Of a DNA stretch of 64,000 nucleotides, positions 1-8,461 are shown one piece after another. Position 1 is the first letter of the stretch, and each line of letters starts with the position of its first letter. The DNA is taken from positions 925,509 through 989,508 of the forward strand of contig NZ_NHMK01000009.1 in the NCBI RefSeq assembly GCF_002198095.1, given 5' to 3'. The notes under the pieces are model-generated. The model was not told the origin of the DNA and made no database searches. It saw only the letters and a list, made by a program, of their open reading frames with translations. This DNA comes from Deinococcus indicus (lineage in GTDB: Bacteria > Deinococcota > Deinococci > Deinococcales > Deinococcaceae). Both the position numbers and the translations under genes were made by a program.

Positions 1-546
1 CTCGTAACGGCGGTAGGCTTCGGCAGCGGCCTCTTTGGGGATGCCGCTGAGGTAGGGTTCGTGGGCACGGTCGAGGTCGCTGGGGGTCTGGAGGTTGCTC
101 TTGGCGCGGTCGAGGATGCCGCGTAGGACGCGGGGGTTGGTGTCGGGGCCGATGCCGGGGAGGCTGCCCATGATGTCCTTGAGGACGTCGAGCTGGTCGT
201 CGTCGTCGTAGATGACGAAGCCGCGTTTCAATCCGATGTGTTCGCCGTAGGCGCGCAGGATGCGGACGCCGGCGGAGTGGAAGGTGCTCATCCAGAGGTC
301 CTGGGCGCCGGGGACGAGGTGGCTGGCGCGTTCGCGCATCTCGGCGGCGGCCTTGTTGGTGAAGGTCACGGCCAGGATCTCGCCGGGGGCGGCGCCGTAG
401 TGGCCGATCAGGTGGGCGATGCGGTAGATCAGGGTGCGGGTCTTGCCGCTGCCGGCGCCGGCGATGACGAGGGCGGGGCCGGTGTAGTGGTCGGCGGCCT
501 GTGCCTGGGTGGGGTTCAGTTGGGCGAGCAGGTCGGGCGGGTTCAC
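1..546 (-). CDS. uvrD: UvrD/PcrA-type DNA helicase, N-terminal part (cut by window edge)
   Basis: Superfamily 1A 3'-5' DNA helicase acting in nucleotide excision and mismatch repair. Only the first 182 codons are in the window and the gene continues leftward. The visible part has the Walker A motif GAGSGKT near residue 32, motif Ia (VTFTNKAAAEMRER near residue 60) and the STFHS segment typical of UvrD. I start it at the GTG at 546-544: a TACAAT -10 box (558-553) lies exactly 6 nt upstream and there is no Shine-Dalgarno, so the mRNA is predicted to be leaderless. It is divergent from the cation transporter. Family assignment is firm; which of the possible UvrD paralogues it is cannot be told from this part. 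Confidence 0.93.
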   Translation of the reverse strand, partial: MNPPDLLAQLNPTQAQAADHYTGPALVIAGAGSGKTRTLIYRIAHLIGHYGAAPGEILAVTFTNKAAAEMRERASHLVPGAQDLWMSTFHSAGVRILRAYGEHIGLKRGFVIYDDDDQLDVLKDIMGSLPGIGPDTNPRVLRGILDRAKSNLQTPSDLDRAHEPYLSGIPKEAAAEAYRRYE

Positions 547-666
547 CTGGGAATTGTACCAGCCTGCGTTCTGCCCTGGGCGTAATGAGGGTGGGGGGCG
601 GGGGGCGTGGCGTGTTCCCGGACCGGGCACGGTTTTCGGGTTGCCTAACCCTGCTACCCTCCTCAG

Positions 667-1590
667 GTGACGGCTTCCTCGACCTCTGTTCAGACTTCCT
701 CGCGTGCGTCCAGGCTGGCAGCGGGCAGCATTCTGGTGGCGCTGGTGGTGCTGGGGCTCAAGGCCGTGGCGTACCTGATGACGGGCAGCGTGGCGCTGTA
801 CTCGGACGCGCTGGAGAGCGTCATCAACGTGGCGGCGGCGGTCGCGGCGCTGATTGCGTTGCGGGTCGCGGCCCGCCCGGCGGACGCCAACCACCCGTAC
901 GGGCACACGAAGGCCGAGTACTTCAGCGCGGTGGCCGAGGGCGTGCTGATCGTGCTGGCGGCGGCGGCGATCGTGCGCGAGGCGCTCCCGGCGCTGCTGA
1001 ATCCGGCGGAGTTGCCGGCGCTCTCGGGCGTGGCGGGGCTGGGCGTGAACCTCGCGGCGGGGGTGCTGAACGCGGTGTGGGCGTCAGTGCTGTTGCGGCA
1101 GGGGCGGGCGCTGCGGTCCCCGGCGTTGCTGGCGGACGGGCGGCACATCTTCAGTGACGTGGTGACCAGCGTGGGGGTGCTGCTGGGCGTGCTGGCGGCG
1201 CACCTGACGGGTCAGGCGTGGCTGGACCCGCTGCTGGCGATTCTGGTGGCGCTGAACATCCTCTGGAGCGGGTGGCGGCTGGTGCGGGAAAGCGTGGGCG
1301 GCCTGATGGACGCGGCGGTGGACCGGGAGACCGAGGAGAAGATCCGGCTGGCGATGCGGCTGCATGGGCACGGGGCGCTGGAGATGCATGACCTGCGGAC
1401 CCGGCACGCGGGGAGCGTGACCTTCATCGAGTTTCACATGGTGGTGCCGGGCGACATGACGGTGCAGGAGGCGCACAGCATCTGCGACCGGCTGGAGGAC
1501 GCCATCCGGGCCGGGACGCCGCAGTCGTCGATCAGCATCCACGTGGAGCCGCAGGAGAAGGCCAAGCATCACGGGGTGCTGGTGCTGTAG
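667..1590 (+). CDS. Cation diffusion facilitator (CDF) family transporter
   Basis: Inner-membrane divalent metal (Zn/Fe/Mn/Co-type) efflux protein of 307 residues, the normal CDF length. It shows about six hydrophobic helices, the metal-site segments YSDALES in helix 2 and DGRHIFSDV in helix 5 (spaced acidic and His residues), the family motif HPYGHTKAEYFSA, and a C-terminal cytoplasmic domain from about residue 215 (MHDLRTRHAG to HVEPQ). The GTG at 667 is chosen because TACCCT (655-660) lies 6 nt before it, giving a leaderless start. Metal specificity cannot be read from the sequence. The gene has its own promoter, divergent from uvrD. Confidence 0.92.
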   Translation: MTASSTSVQTSSRASRLAAGSILVALVVLGLKAVAYLMTGSVALYSDALESVINVAAAVAALIALRVAARPADANHPYGHTKAEYFSAVAEGVLIVLAAAAIVREALPALLNPAELPALSGVAGLGVNLAAGVLNAVWASVLLRQGRALRSPALLADGRHIFSDVVTSVGVLLGVLAAHLTGQAWLDPLLAILVALNILWSGWRLVRESVGGLMDAAVDRETEEKIRLAMRLHGHGALEMHDLRTRHAGSVTFIEFHMVVPGDMTVQEAHSICDRLEDAIRAGTPQSSISIHVEPQEKAKHHGVLVL

Positions 1591-1607
1591 TCGCCGGGCC
1601 GGGCATT

Positions 1608-1626
1608 CATGAAGCCGGGCTTCATG
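1608..1626. promoter_or_regulatory. 19-bp perfect palindrome upstream of the formate dehydrogenase promoter
   Basis: CATGAAGCC-G-GGCTTCATG is a perfect inverted repeat with 9-bp arms about one spacer length upstream of a TATACT -10 box (1657-1662). It sits between the CDF gene and the formate dehydrogenase gene. It has no T-run, so it reads more like a dimeric regulator site than a terminator. The regulator is unknown. Confidence 0.5.
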
Positions 1627-1691
1627 CGACAGTTCTTTCATGTCGAACGGTCATGCCTATACTCGCCGTTGAAAGCTTCAGGGAGGAAGAT

Positions 1692-4600
1692 ATGGGCGAG
1701 ATCGACGTGCCGAACGACGTGCACATCCGTTCCACGGTGGGGCCGACGCGGCCGCCGCGTGGCGAGCAGGTTCAGGTGACGGTGGACGGAGCGCCGCAAC
1801 TGGCGTGGGTGGGCGAGCCTCTGGTGGACGTGATCAACCGCGCGCAGATCGAGCTGGCGCAGGTGTGTTACCACCCGCAGCTGGGGCCGATCCAGACCTG
1901 CGATACCTGCACGGTCGAGATCGACGGCGTGGTGGGCCGCGCCTGCGGCACGAAGGTCGCGGCCGGGATGACGGTGCGCACGCAGACGATCGCCGCCCGC
2001 GCCGCGCAGCGGGACGCGTACGACCGCATCGTGGCAAACCACGACCTGTACTGCACGGTCTGCGACAACAACAACGGGAACTGCACGGTGCACAACACGC
2101 TGGGCCTGCTGGGCATCGATCATCAGACCCGGCCGTTCCAGCCCAAGGGCTACGCGAAGGACGAATCGAACCCCTTCTACCGCTACGACCCGGACCAGTG
2201 CATCCTGTGCGGCCGCTGTGTGGAGGCCTGCCAGAACGTGCAGGTGAACGAGACCCTGACCATCGGCTGGGAGATGGAGCAGCCGCGCGTGCTGTGGGAC
2301 GGCGGGAAACCCATCGGCGAGAGCAGTTGCGTCAGCTGCGGGCACTGCGTCACGGTCTGCCCCTGCAACGCCCTGATCGAGAATTCCATGATCGGCGAGG
2401 CGGGCCTGTTCACGGGCATTCCGCTGCCCGTCTGGGACGCCGCCATCGACGTGGTCAAGGGCGTGGAGGCCAGCGCGGGCCTCAAGCCGATCATGAACGT
2501 GTCGGAGATCGAGTCGGCGGCCCGCGACCGGTACATCAAGAAGACCAAGACCGTCTGCACGTACTGCGGAGTGGGTTGCTCGTTCGACGTGTGGACCGAC
2601 GAGCGGCACATCCTGAAGGTCGAACCCGGCCTGGGGCACGCCAACGGCATCAGCACCTGCGTGAAGGGCAAGTTCGGCTGGGATTACGTGAACAGCGAGG
2701 ACCGCCTGACCGCCCCGCTGATCCGCGAGGGCGACCGCTTCCGCGAGGCGACCTGGGACGAGGCGCTGGACCTCGTGGCGCGCCGCTTCATGGAGATCCG
2801 CGCCAAGGACGGCCCGGACGCCCTGGCGTTCGTGGCGAGCAGCAAGGCCAGCAACGAGGAAGCGTTCATGGTGCAGAAGTTCGCCCGTCAGGTGATCGGG
2901 ACGAACAACGTGGACAACTGCTCGCGGTACTGCCAGTCCCCGGCCAGCAAGGGGCTGTCCCTGACGACCGGGATCGGCGCGGACAGCGGGACCATCAAGG
3001 ACATCGAGAACGCCTCGCTGGTCATCACGGTGGGCAGCAACGCCGCCGAGAGCCACCCGGTCCTGGCGACCCGCGTGAAACGCGCGCAGAAGCTGGGCAA
3101 CACCCGCCTGATGGTGTTCGACATCCGCGAGCATGAACTCGCGACCCGCGCGGACCTGTTCCTGCGGCCGAAACCCGGCACGGACTTCGTGTGGCTGGCC
3201 GCCGTCAGCAAGTTCATCCTGGACAACGGGCTGGAGGACCGGGTGTTCCTGGCGGAGCGCGTGAACGGCCTGGAGGAATTCCGGCAGTCCATCAGCACGT
3301 ACACCCTGGAGTACGCCGAGCGCGAGACGGGCATCGACGCCGGGACGCTGGAGGCCGTGGCCCGCCAGATCGCCGCCGAGGAGCGCGTGGCGGTCCTGTG
3401 GGCGATGGGCGTCACGCAGCAGTGCGGCGGCAGCGATACCAGCGCCGCCATCAGCAACCTGCTGCTGATCACCGGGAACTTCGGCCGGACCGGGACCGGC
3501 GGCTTCCCGCTGCGCGGTCACAACAACGTGCAGGGCGCCAGCGACATGGGCGCCATGCCCGATCAGGTCAGCGGGTACCAGCCGGTCGGGGACGATCTGG
3601 TCGTGCAGCGCCACCAGCGCGAGTGGGGTGTCACGCTGCGCCCGGAACGCGGCCTGGACAACACCCAGATGCTCGACGCGGCCATCCAGGGCAAGTTGAA
3701 GGCCATGTGGATCACGGGCGAGGAGATGAGCCTGACCGACGCGAACGCCAACCACCTGGCGCAGGGCTTCGAGGCGCTGGAATTCCTGGTGGTGCAGGAC
3801 CTGTACTTCACGAACACCGCCCGGTACGCGGACGTGGTGTTCCCGGCCGCCGCGTCGCTGGAGAAGGAAGGCACGTTCACGAACACCGAACGCCGCATCC
3901 AGCGGCTGTACGAGGTCATGCCGCCCCTGAAGGGCACGAAACCCGACTGGCAGATCTACCAGGGCGTCGCGCAGCGCATGGGCGCCGACTGGAAGTACAG
4001 CCACCCGAGCGAGGTCATGGACGAGATCGCGCGCCTCACGCCGTTCTTCGCGGGTGTCAGTTACGACCGCCTGCAGGGGTACGACACGCTGTGCTGGCCG
4101 GTCGCCGAGGACGGCACCGACTCGCCGCTGCTGCACCGCGAGCGCTTCAACTTCCCGGACGGGAAGGCCCGGCTGTACCCGGCGACGTACAAACCCCGCC
4201 AGGAAGCCCCGAACGACGAATTCGACCTGCACCTGAACAGCGGGCGCATGCTGGAGCACTTCCACGAGGGGAACATGACCTTCCGGGTGGAGGGCATCGC
4301 CGGGAAGGCGCCGGACACGTTCGTGGAGGTCAGCCCGGAACTCGCAGCCGAACGGCAACTCCAGAGCGGGCAGTGGGTGCGGCTGATCAGCGAGCACGGC
4401 GCGGTGCGTCTGCGCGCGCTCGTCACGGCCCGCGTGAGCGGCAACGAGGTCTTCGTGCCCATGAACGCCCGCAAGGCCGGGGACGCCGTGAACTTCCTGA
4501 CCGGCAGCCGCGGCGACAGCATCACGAACACCCCCGCGTACAAGGACACCCGCGTGCGCATGGAAGTCCTGCGCGACGTGGGCGAGAACCCGCTGCCCGC

Positions 4601-4787
4601 GAAGAACCACCGCTGGGGCCACCCGACCCCGCAGACGGGCGTGGAGGTGCAGCGCAAGTGGTCCCGGCCGGACTACGTGTTCCCCGGCGGGCTGCTGCCT
4701 ATGCACGGCGACAGCCTGAACGCCCGCGCCGACGCACTGGCCGGCCCGGCACTGGGCGGCTCAGTCATGGGCGGCGCTGACGACTGA
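1692..4787 (+). CDS. Formate dehydrogenase alpha subunit (molybdopterin, NuoG-like N-terminus)
   Basis: Molybdopterin-dependent formate oxidoreductase of 1031 residues oxidising formate to CO2. Domains in order: 2Fe-2S ferredoxin domain (Cys 59, 70, 73, 85); a His/Cys [4Fe-4S] segment (YCTVCDNNNGNCTVH); two 4Fe-4S motifs (CILCGRCVEAC, CVSCGHCVTVC); the catalytic 4Fe-4S (CTYCGVGC near 290); molybdopterin oxidoreductase domain with the Mo-ligand region DNCSRYCQSP near 410, so it uses cysteine, not selenocysteine; and a C-terminal molydopterin-dinucleotide binding domain from about 840. Start at ATG 1692 because GGGAGGAAG lies just before it; an in-frame ATG at 1653 lacks this. No beta/gamma subunit follows, suggesting a soluble enzyme. 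DUF1641 and fdhD follow as an operon. Confidence 0.93.
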   Translation: MGEIDVPNDVHIRSTVGPTRPPRGEQVQVTVDGAPQLAWVGEPLVDVINRAQIELAQVCYHPQLGPIQTCDTCTVEIDGVVGRACGTKVAAGMTVRTQTIAARAAQRDAYDRIVANHDLYCTVCDNNNGNCTVHNTLGLLGIDHQTRPFQPKGYAKDESNPFYRYDPDQCILCGRCVEACQNVQVNETLTIGWEMEQPRVLWDGGKPIGESSCVSCGHCVTVCPCNALIENSMIGEAGLFTGIPLPVWDAAIDVVKGVEASAGLKPIMNVSEIESAARDRYIKKTKTVCTYCGVGCSFDVWTDERHILKVEPGLGHANGISTCVKGKFGWDYVNSEDRLTAPLIREGDRFREATWDEALDLVARRFMEIRAKDGPDALAFVASSKASNEEAFMVQKFARQVIGTNNVDNCSRYCQSPASKGLSLTTGIGADSGTIKDIENASLVITVGSNAAESHPVLATRVKRAQKLGNTRLMVFDIREHELATRADLFLRPKPGTDFVWLAAVSKFILDNGLEDRVFLAERVNGLEEFRQSISTYTLEYAERETGIDAGTLEAVARQIAAEERVAVLWAMGVTQQCGGSDTSAAISNLLLITGNFGRTGTGGFPLRGHNNVQGASDMGAMPDQVSGYQPVGDDLVVQRHQREWGVTLRPERGLDNTQMLDAAIQGKLKAMWITGEEMSLTDANANHLAQGFEALEFLVVQDLYFTNTARYADVVFPAAASLEKEGTFTNTERRIQRLYEVMPPLKGTKPDWQIYQGVAQRMGADWKYSHPSEVMDEIARLTPFFAGVSYDRLQGYDTLCWPVAEDGTDSPLLHRERFNFPDGKARLYPATYKPRQEAPNDEFDLHLNSGRMLEHFHEGNMTFRVEGIAGKAPDTFVEVSPELAAERQLQSGQWVRLISEHGAVRLRALVTARVSGNEVFVPMNARKAGDAVNFLTGSRGDSITNTPAYKDTRVRMEVLRDVGENPLPAKNHRWGHPTPQTGVEVQRKWSRPDYVFPGGLLPMHGDSLNARADALAGPALGGSVMGGADD

Positions 4788-4841
4788 CATTCAGCGGAAG
4801 GGGGCAGGCAACCGCTTCCCCCCTTCCGCGCAGGAGACACC

Positions 4842-5345
4842 ATGGCGAAACCACTTGAATTCACGCCCCGCATCCCGACCGCGCAGGAGAAACTGCGTTC
4901 CGAGGTCGAGGATTCCACCGACGCGCTACTGGAGGGGCTGTACCTGCTGCGGCAACTGCACGAGCACGGCGTGCTGGACGTGGCGGGCAAGACCGTGCGG
5001 GGCGGCGAGGGCCTGATCGCGTCGCTGCTGCACATCACGGGCGGCGAGAGCGGCACGACCCTGCTGCGCAACGCCACCGAACTGGGCAAGACCCTGGCGG
5101 CGCTGGACCCGCGCGAGGTCGGCATTCTGGGCAGCGCCATCACGACCGGCGTGAACGAGGGTGCGCGGCACGTCGCGGCCGGGAAGGGCGTGGGCCTGGG
5201 TGAACTGATGGGCCTGCTCAAGGACCGGGACGTACAGGTGGCGCTGGGCGCGCTGTTCGCCGTCCTGAAGGGGGCGGGTCGGGCGCTGCGCGAGGCGAAC
5301 GGCGACGTGCCGACCACCGCCAACCAGTCCGAGGTGGGCCGCTGA
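4842..5345 (+). CDS. DUF1641 family protein, formate dehydrogenase-associated
   Basis: A 167-residue soluble protein of the DUF1641 family, which commonly lies beside formate dehydrogenase alpha genes. The middle (residues about 45-150) is a mainly helical, Gly/Leu-rich domain (GGEGLIASLLHI, DRDVQVALGALFAVLKGAGRAL). The family has no firmly established reaction; a role in assembling or tuning formate dehydrogenase is inferred from neighbourhood. CAGGAGACACC precedes the ATG, a good ribosome binding site. It lies 54 bp after the dehydrogenase and 32 bp before fdhD. Confidence 0.85.
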   Translation: MAKPLEFTPRIPTAQEKLRSEVEDSTDALLEGLYLLRQLHEHGVLDVAGKTVRGGEGLIASLLHITGGESGTTLLRNATELGKTLAALDPREVGILGSAITTGVNEGARHVAAGKGVGLGELMGLLKDRDVQVALGALFAVLKGAGRALREANGDVPTTANQSEVGR

Positions 5346-5377
5346 GCAAGGCTGGCAGCCAGGGCGGGGAGGCGAAC

Positions 5378-6163
5378 GTGGGCCTCCCCGTCACGCTGTT
5401 CCGGGACGGGCAGGGAACGGCTCGCCTGGACGCCGTGGCGGTCGAGGAACCGCTCGAACTGCGCCTGCACGCGCCCGGCGGGCCGCTGCCGCTGGGGGTG
5501 CTGATGCGCACGCCGGGGCACGACCGCGAGCTGCTGCTGGGCTGGCTGATCTCGGAGGGGCTGCTGCCCGCCGCGTTTACGCTGGACCCGGACCCGGAGA
5601 ACGCGAACGTGTGGCACCTGCGCACACCGGAATTTGCGCGGCTGGCGGCGGGCGCTCGGCTGGCGGTGTCGTCGAGTGCCTGCGGGGTGTGCGGGTCGGG
5701 CAGCATCGAGGCGCTGGCGGTCCGGGCCGCGCCGCCGGTCTGGACGGCGGGTCCGCTGGACGCCGCGTTCCTGGCGGGTCTGCCCGAACGGTTACGGGCG
5801 GCGCAGCCGGGCTTCGCGGCGACCGGAGGGCTGCACGGCGCGGCACTGTTCACGGCGAGCGGAGCGCTGCGCTGCGCTCGCGAGGACGTGGGGCGGCACA
5901 ACGCCGTGGACAAGGTGGTCGGCTGGGCGCACCGGCAGCAGCCCGGACCGCTGGAGGATCAGGTACTGGTGGTCAGCAGCCGAGCTGGCTTCGAGATCGC
6001 GCAGAAGGCCGTGACGGCCGGGATCGGCGTGGTCGTGGCGGTGGGCGCGGCGACCAGTCTGGCAGTGGACACGGCTTCCGTGTTCGGCGTGACGCTGTGC
6101 GGCTTCACCCGTGAGGGCCGCCTGACGGTGTACGCCGGGGCGGAGCGGGTGGCGTTCCCCTAG
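5378..6163 (+). CDS. fdhD: FdhD, sulfurtransferase for formate dehydrogenase activation
   Basis: FdhD carries sulfur from a cysteine desulfurase to the molybdenum cofactor of formate dehydrogenase. The 261-residue protein has the conserved loop ACGVCGSGS near 105 with both reactive cysteines, the motif REDVGRHNAVDK near 170, and the C-terminal SRAGFEIAQKA and GAATSLAV segments. The GTG at 5378 is preceded by GGGGAGGCGAAC, a strong Shine-Dalgarno. It is third in the formate operon. Its last codons carry a 17-bp sequence that recurs 723 bp downstream next to an alternative ending (GAERVALR-stop), suggesting that DNA was inserted at its 3' end. Confidence 0.95.
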   Translation: MGLPVTLFRDGQGTARLDAVAVEEPLELRLHAPGGPLPLGVLMRTPGHDRELLLGWLISEGLLPAAFTLDPDPENANVWHLRTPEFARLAAGARLAVSSSACGVCGSGSIEALAVRAAPPVWTAGPLDAAFLAGLPERLRAAQPGFAATGGLHGAALFTASGALRCAREDVGRHNAVDKVVGWAHRQQPGPLEDQVLVVSSRAGFEIAQKAVTAGIGVVVAVGAATSLAVDTASVFGVTLCGFTREGRLTVYAGAERVAFP

Positions 6164-6165
6164 AC

Positions 6166-6260
6166 CTCCTGCGAAAGTCTCTCTGACTGCCGAACGTGCG
6201 GCCGGATTCCTCGCTTCAGGCAAGAGCGGGGGGAGATCTGAAAATCCACTTTCGCAGGAG
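6166..6260. repeat. MITE-like element with 13-bp perfect terminal inverted repeats
   Basis: CTCCTGCGAAAGT at 6166-6178 and its exact reverse complement ACTTTCGCAGGAG at 6248-6260 bound a 95-bp non-coding segment starting 3 bp after the fdhD stop codon. The length, perfect ends and lack of coding capacity fit a non-autonomous transposon end pair; the parent insertion sequence is not in the window. Confidence 0.6.
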
Positions 6261-6273
6261 ATCTGTTGACGCG

Positions 6274-6747
6274 TCAATGTTGGTCTGTCCGTAGAGTCTT
6301 GATATAGCTATCGAAAGTTGGCTGTCCAACGGCGAACGACACTTCGTACAGACACCAAGCGGTGCTGTCCAAAGTCGGCCGCGTACGATCACCACCCTCA
6401 CAGAGAGCTGCCAACATTCTTGCCAGTTGAAATTTCAGCTGGAACTTTGCTGATTCTGTGCTCTCCGGCGGGCCGTGCGCAAACGATTCATTGTGGATGT
6501 CAACCTGCTCGTCCAGTTCATCTGCAAGAGCACGTAAGCTCTCCCAGTCAACGTTGCCAGCGTTCGAATTGTCGAGCAGGATGGCGTCCAGCGGGCGAGC
6601 AAACTGGAGCGGGTCCACCTGACATTGGCCCAGTGCCCATTCGATACTGTTCACGGCCAGTTGACGCAATTCAAGTTCCGTCATCGTCCGCATCGCTCGT
6701 GCCAGATCAGCATGACCGAGGATGCTGTTGAGCTTTGGGAGATCCAT
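6274..6747 (-). CDS. Orphan protein of unknown function in an AT-richer insert
   Basis: A 157-residue acidic, mostly helical protein I do not recognise. It has no signal peptide or membrane segment; it has scattered Cys (ALGQCQ, ALCEGG, WCLYE) and an Asp/Glu-rich middle (ADELDEQVDIHNE). Base composition is lower in GC than its neighbours, suggesting transfer. I start at ATG 6747-6745 because TATCTT (6760-6755) lies 7 nt before it (leaderless); a TTG nine bases upstream is the alternative. It is antisense to its neighbours. Small acidic orphan proteins of this type can be immunity proteins, but no partner toxin is visible, so that is only a guess. Confidence 0.6.
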   Translation of the reverse strand: MDLPKLNSILGHADLARAMRTMTELELRQLAVNSIEWALGQCQVDPLQFARPLDAILLDNSNAGNVDWESLRALADELDEQVDIHNESFAHGPPESTESAKFQLKFQLARMLAALCEGGDRTRPTLDSTAWCLYEVSFAVGQPTFDSYIKTLRTDQH

Positions 6748-6971
6748 TCCGCTCAAGATACTGTTCTTTCATTCCGCTCTTTTGACCTCCAGCGATAGTT
6801 GCTCTATGTCTCGAAACGACGTCCAGATTCCTCCTTGCTGGCAGCAATAACGGAGAAGCGGGGCGGAGCGGGTGGCCTTGCGCTGAGCGGGCTGCCGGGC
6901 AGCTGTCCTGCTCCATGAGTGTTCAGGTCTGAAACGATGAAGTGCGCGCCGGCTCACCCCCGCTAGACTCC

Positions 6972-6981
6972 TTGACGTCAA
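6972..6981. promoter_or_regulatory. TTGACGTCAA palindrome near the start of the MFS transporter transcript
   Basis: A 10-bp perfect palindrome two bases after a TAGACT -10 box (6964-6969), so it would overlap the transcription start of the OFA-family transporter. The leader then carries AGGAGG before ATG 7009. A repressor site at this position is plausible; the regulator is not identified. Confidence 0.4.
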
Positions 6982-7008
6982 ACAAACTGACGGGCTTCAG
7001 GAGGACGT

Positions 7009-8409
7009 ATGGGATTTCTGGATCGTGAGCATTCTGTCGCAGGGCCGGGCTGGACCCGCTGGCTGGTCCCGCCCGCCGCACTTGCCGTACACCTCAGCAT
7101 CGGGCAGATCTACGGGTACTCGGTGTTCAACAAGCCCCTCTCCCGCCTGATCAGCGGCGACCTGAACGCCGAGGCCGGCGCTCCTGGCGACTGGTCCCTG
7201 TTCCAGGTGGGCCTGATCTTCAGCGTCGCCCTGTTCTTCCTGGGGGCCAGCAGCGCCATCTTCGGCAAGTGGGTGGAACGCGAGGGGCCGCGCAAGACCA
7301 TGTTCGCCAGCGCCCTGCTGTTCTGCGGCGGGTTCTTCGTCGCGGCGCTCGGGGTGAAACTGCACTCGCTGCCTCTCGTGATCTTCGGGAACGGCGTGCT
7401 GGGCGGCATCGGCCTGGGCCTGGGGTACATCAGTCCGGTCAGCACGCTGATCAAGTGGTTCCCGGACCGCCCCGGACTGGCGACCGGCATGGCCATCATG
7501 GGCTTCGGCGGCGGCGCCCTGATCGGCAGTCCGCTGGGCACCGCGCTGATGACCCGCTTTGCCAGTGACGGCACGCTGGGCGTCGGCTCGACCTTCCTGG
7601 TCATGGGAGCCGTGTACCTGATCATGATGCTGTTCGGCGCGTTCCTGATCCGCGTGCCCGCCGACGGCTGGAAACCCGCCGGATGGAGCCCCAAACCGCA
7701 GGCGGCGGGCGGCATGATCTCCTCTCATAACGTGCTGGTCGAGCAGGCCTTCCGCACCCCGCAGTTCTGGCTGCTGTTCGCCGTGCTGTTCCTGAACGTC
7801 ACGGCCGGCATCGGCGTACTCGGGCAGGCCAGCGTGATGATCCAGGAGATGTTCAGCGACCGCGTGCTGGGCGCCGGGAACGGCGTGACGGCCGCCGCCG
7901 CCGCTGGCTTCGTGGGCCTGCTGAGCATCTTCAACATGGCCGGGCGGTTCATCTGGTCCTCGACCAGCGACCGCATCGGGCGCAAACCCACGTACATGAT
8001 CTTCTTCGCGCTGGGCGCCGTGCTGTACTTCCTGATTCCCATGTTCGGCAACATGGGCAGCCTGGCGCTGTTCGTCGCGGGTTTCTGCGTGATCATGAGC
8101 ATGTACGGCGGCGGCTTCGCCACCATTCCCGCGTACCTGCGGGACATGTTCGGCACCGCGAACGTCGGCGCGATCCACGGCCGCCTGCTGCTCGCCTGGA
8201 GTGCCGCCGCCATCGTCGGCCCCAGCCTCGTGAACGGTTTCCGCGACAGTCAGATCAAGGCCGGGATTCCCGCCGCGCAGGCGTACAGCACCACCATGTA
8301 CATCATGGCCGCGCTGCTGGTCGTGGGGTTTGTCGCCAACCTGCTCGTCCGTCCCGTCGCCGAGAAGTTCTGGGCCGAGAACCGCGCGCCCGCCCCCAGC
8401 CACGACTAA
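7009..8409 (+). CDS. MFS transporter, oxalate/formate antiporter (OFA) family
   Basis: A 466-residue twelve-helix major facilitator of the OFA family, which exchanges or imports small carboxylates such as oxalate and formate. Seen: the N-terminal IGQIYGYSVFNKPL helix typical of OFA proteins, the MFS loop 2-3 region (GKWVEREGPRKT), and a second-half loop with SSTSDRIGRKPTY. Start at ATG 7009 follows AGGAGG by a normal spacing. Its place behind the formate dehydrogenase genes and directly before a small membrane partner gene argues for formate or oxalate as substrate, but the exact substrate is inferred. Confidence 0.87.
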   Translation: MGFLDREHSVAGPGWTRWLVPPAALAVHLSIGQIYGYSVFNKPLSRLISGDLNAEAGAPGDWSLFQVGLIFSVALFFLGASSAIFGKWVEREGPRKTMFASALLFCGGFFVAALGVKLHSLPLVIFGNGVLGGIGLGLGYISPVSTLIKWFPDRPGLATGMAIMGFGGGALIGSPLGTALMTRFASDGTLGVGSTFLVMGAVYLIMMLFGAFLIRVPADGWKPAGWSPKPQAAGGMISSHNVLVEQAFRTPQFWLLFAVLFLNVTAGIGVLGQASVMIQEMFSDRVLGAGNGVTAAAAAGFVGLLSIFNMAGRFIWSSTSDRIGRKPTYMIFFALGAVLYFLIPMFGNMGSLALFVAGFCVIMSMYGGGFATIPAYLRDMFGTANVGAIHGRLLLAWSAAAIVGPSLVNGFRDSQIKAGIPAAQAYSTTMYIMAALLVVGFVANLLVRPVAEKFWAENRAPAPSHD

Positions 8410-8461
8410 CGCAGTCACGACTGACGCCCAGCGCAGCACCCATCCCAGCCAGGAGGTCCGC

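Larger units (their letters stand above)
6137..6876. other. Insert bounded by 17-bp direct repeats at the 3' end of fdhD
   Basis: The 17-mer GGGGCGGAGCGGGTGGC occurs at 6137-6153 inside the fdhD end and again at 6860-6876. The second copy reads in the fdhD frame as GAERV followed by ALR and a TGA, an alternative FdhD C-terminus (the actual one is GAERVAFP). The DNA between is visibly AT-richer than its surroundings and holds a MITE-like element and one orphan gene. This layout fits an integrated segment that split off and replaced the original fdhD end. No integrase is present. Confidence 0.5.

Noticed and set aside
2908..2940. Possible selenocysteine in formate dehydrogenase
   Set aside because: The reading frame has no in-frame TGA; the metal-ligand region has TGC cysteines (DNCSRYCQSP).
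1638..4706. Very long open frames antisense to real genes (for example opposite the formate dehydrogenase, the UvrA2 and the HD-GYP genes)
   Set aside because: They follow the GC-rich third-position pattern of the real gene on the other strand, have His/Arg/Val-rich shadow composition, and match no family. The opposite frame has clear domains in each case.
6274..6747. Toxin-antitoxin or defence system in the fdhD insert
   Set aside because: Only one orphan protein is present, with no nuclease, kinase or restriction motif and no partner gene. Immunity-like character is a guess only.
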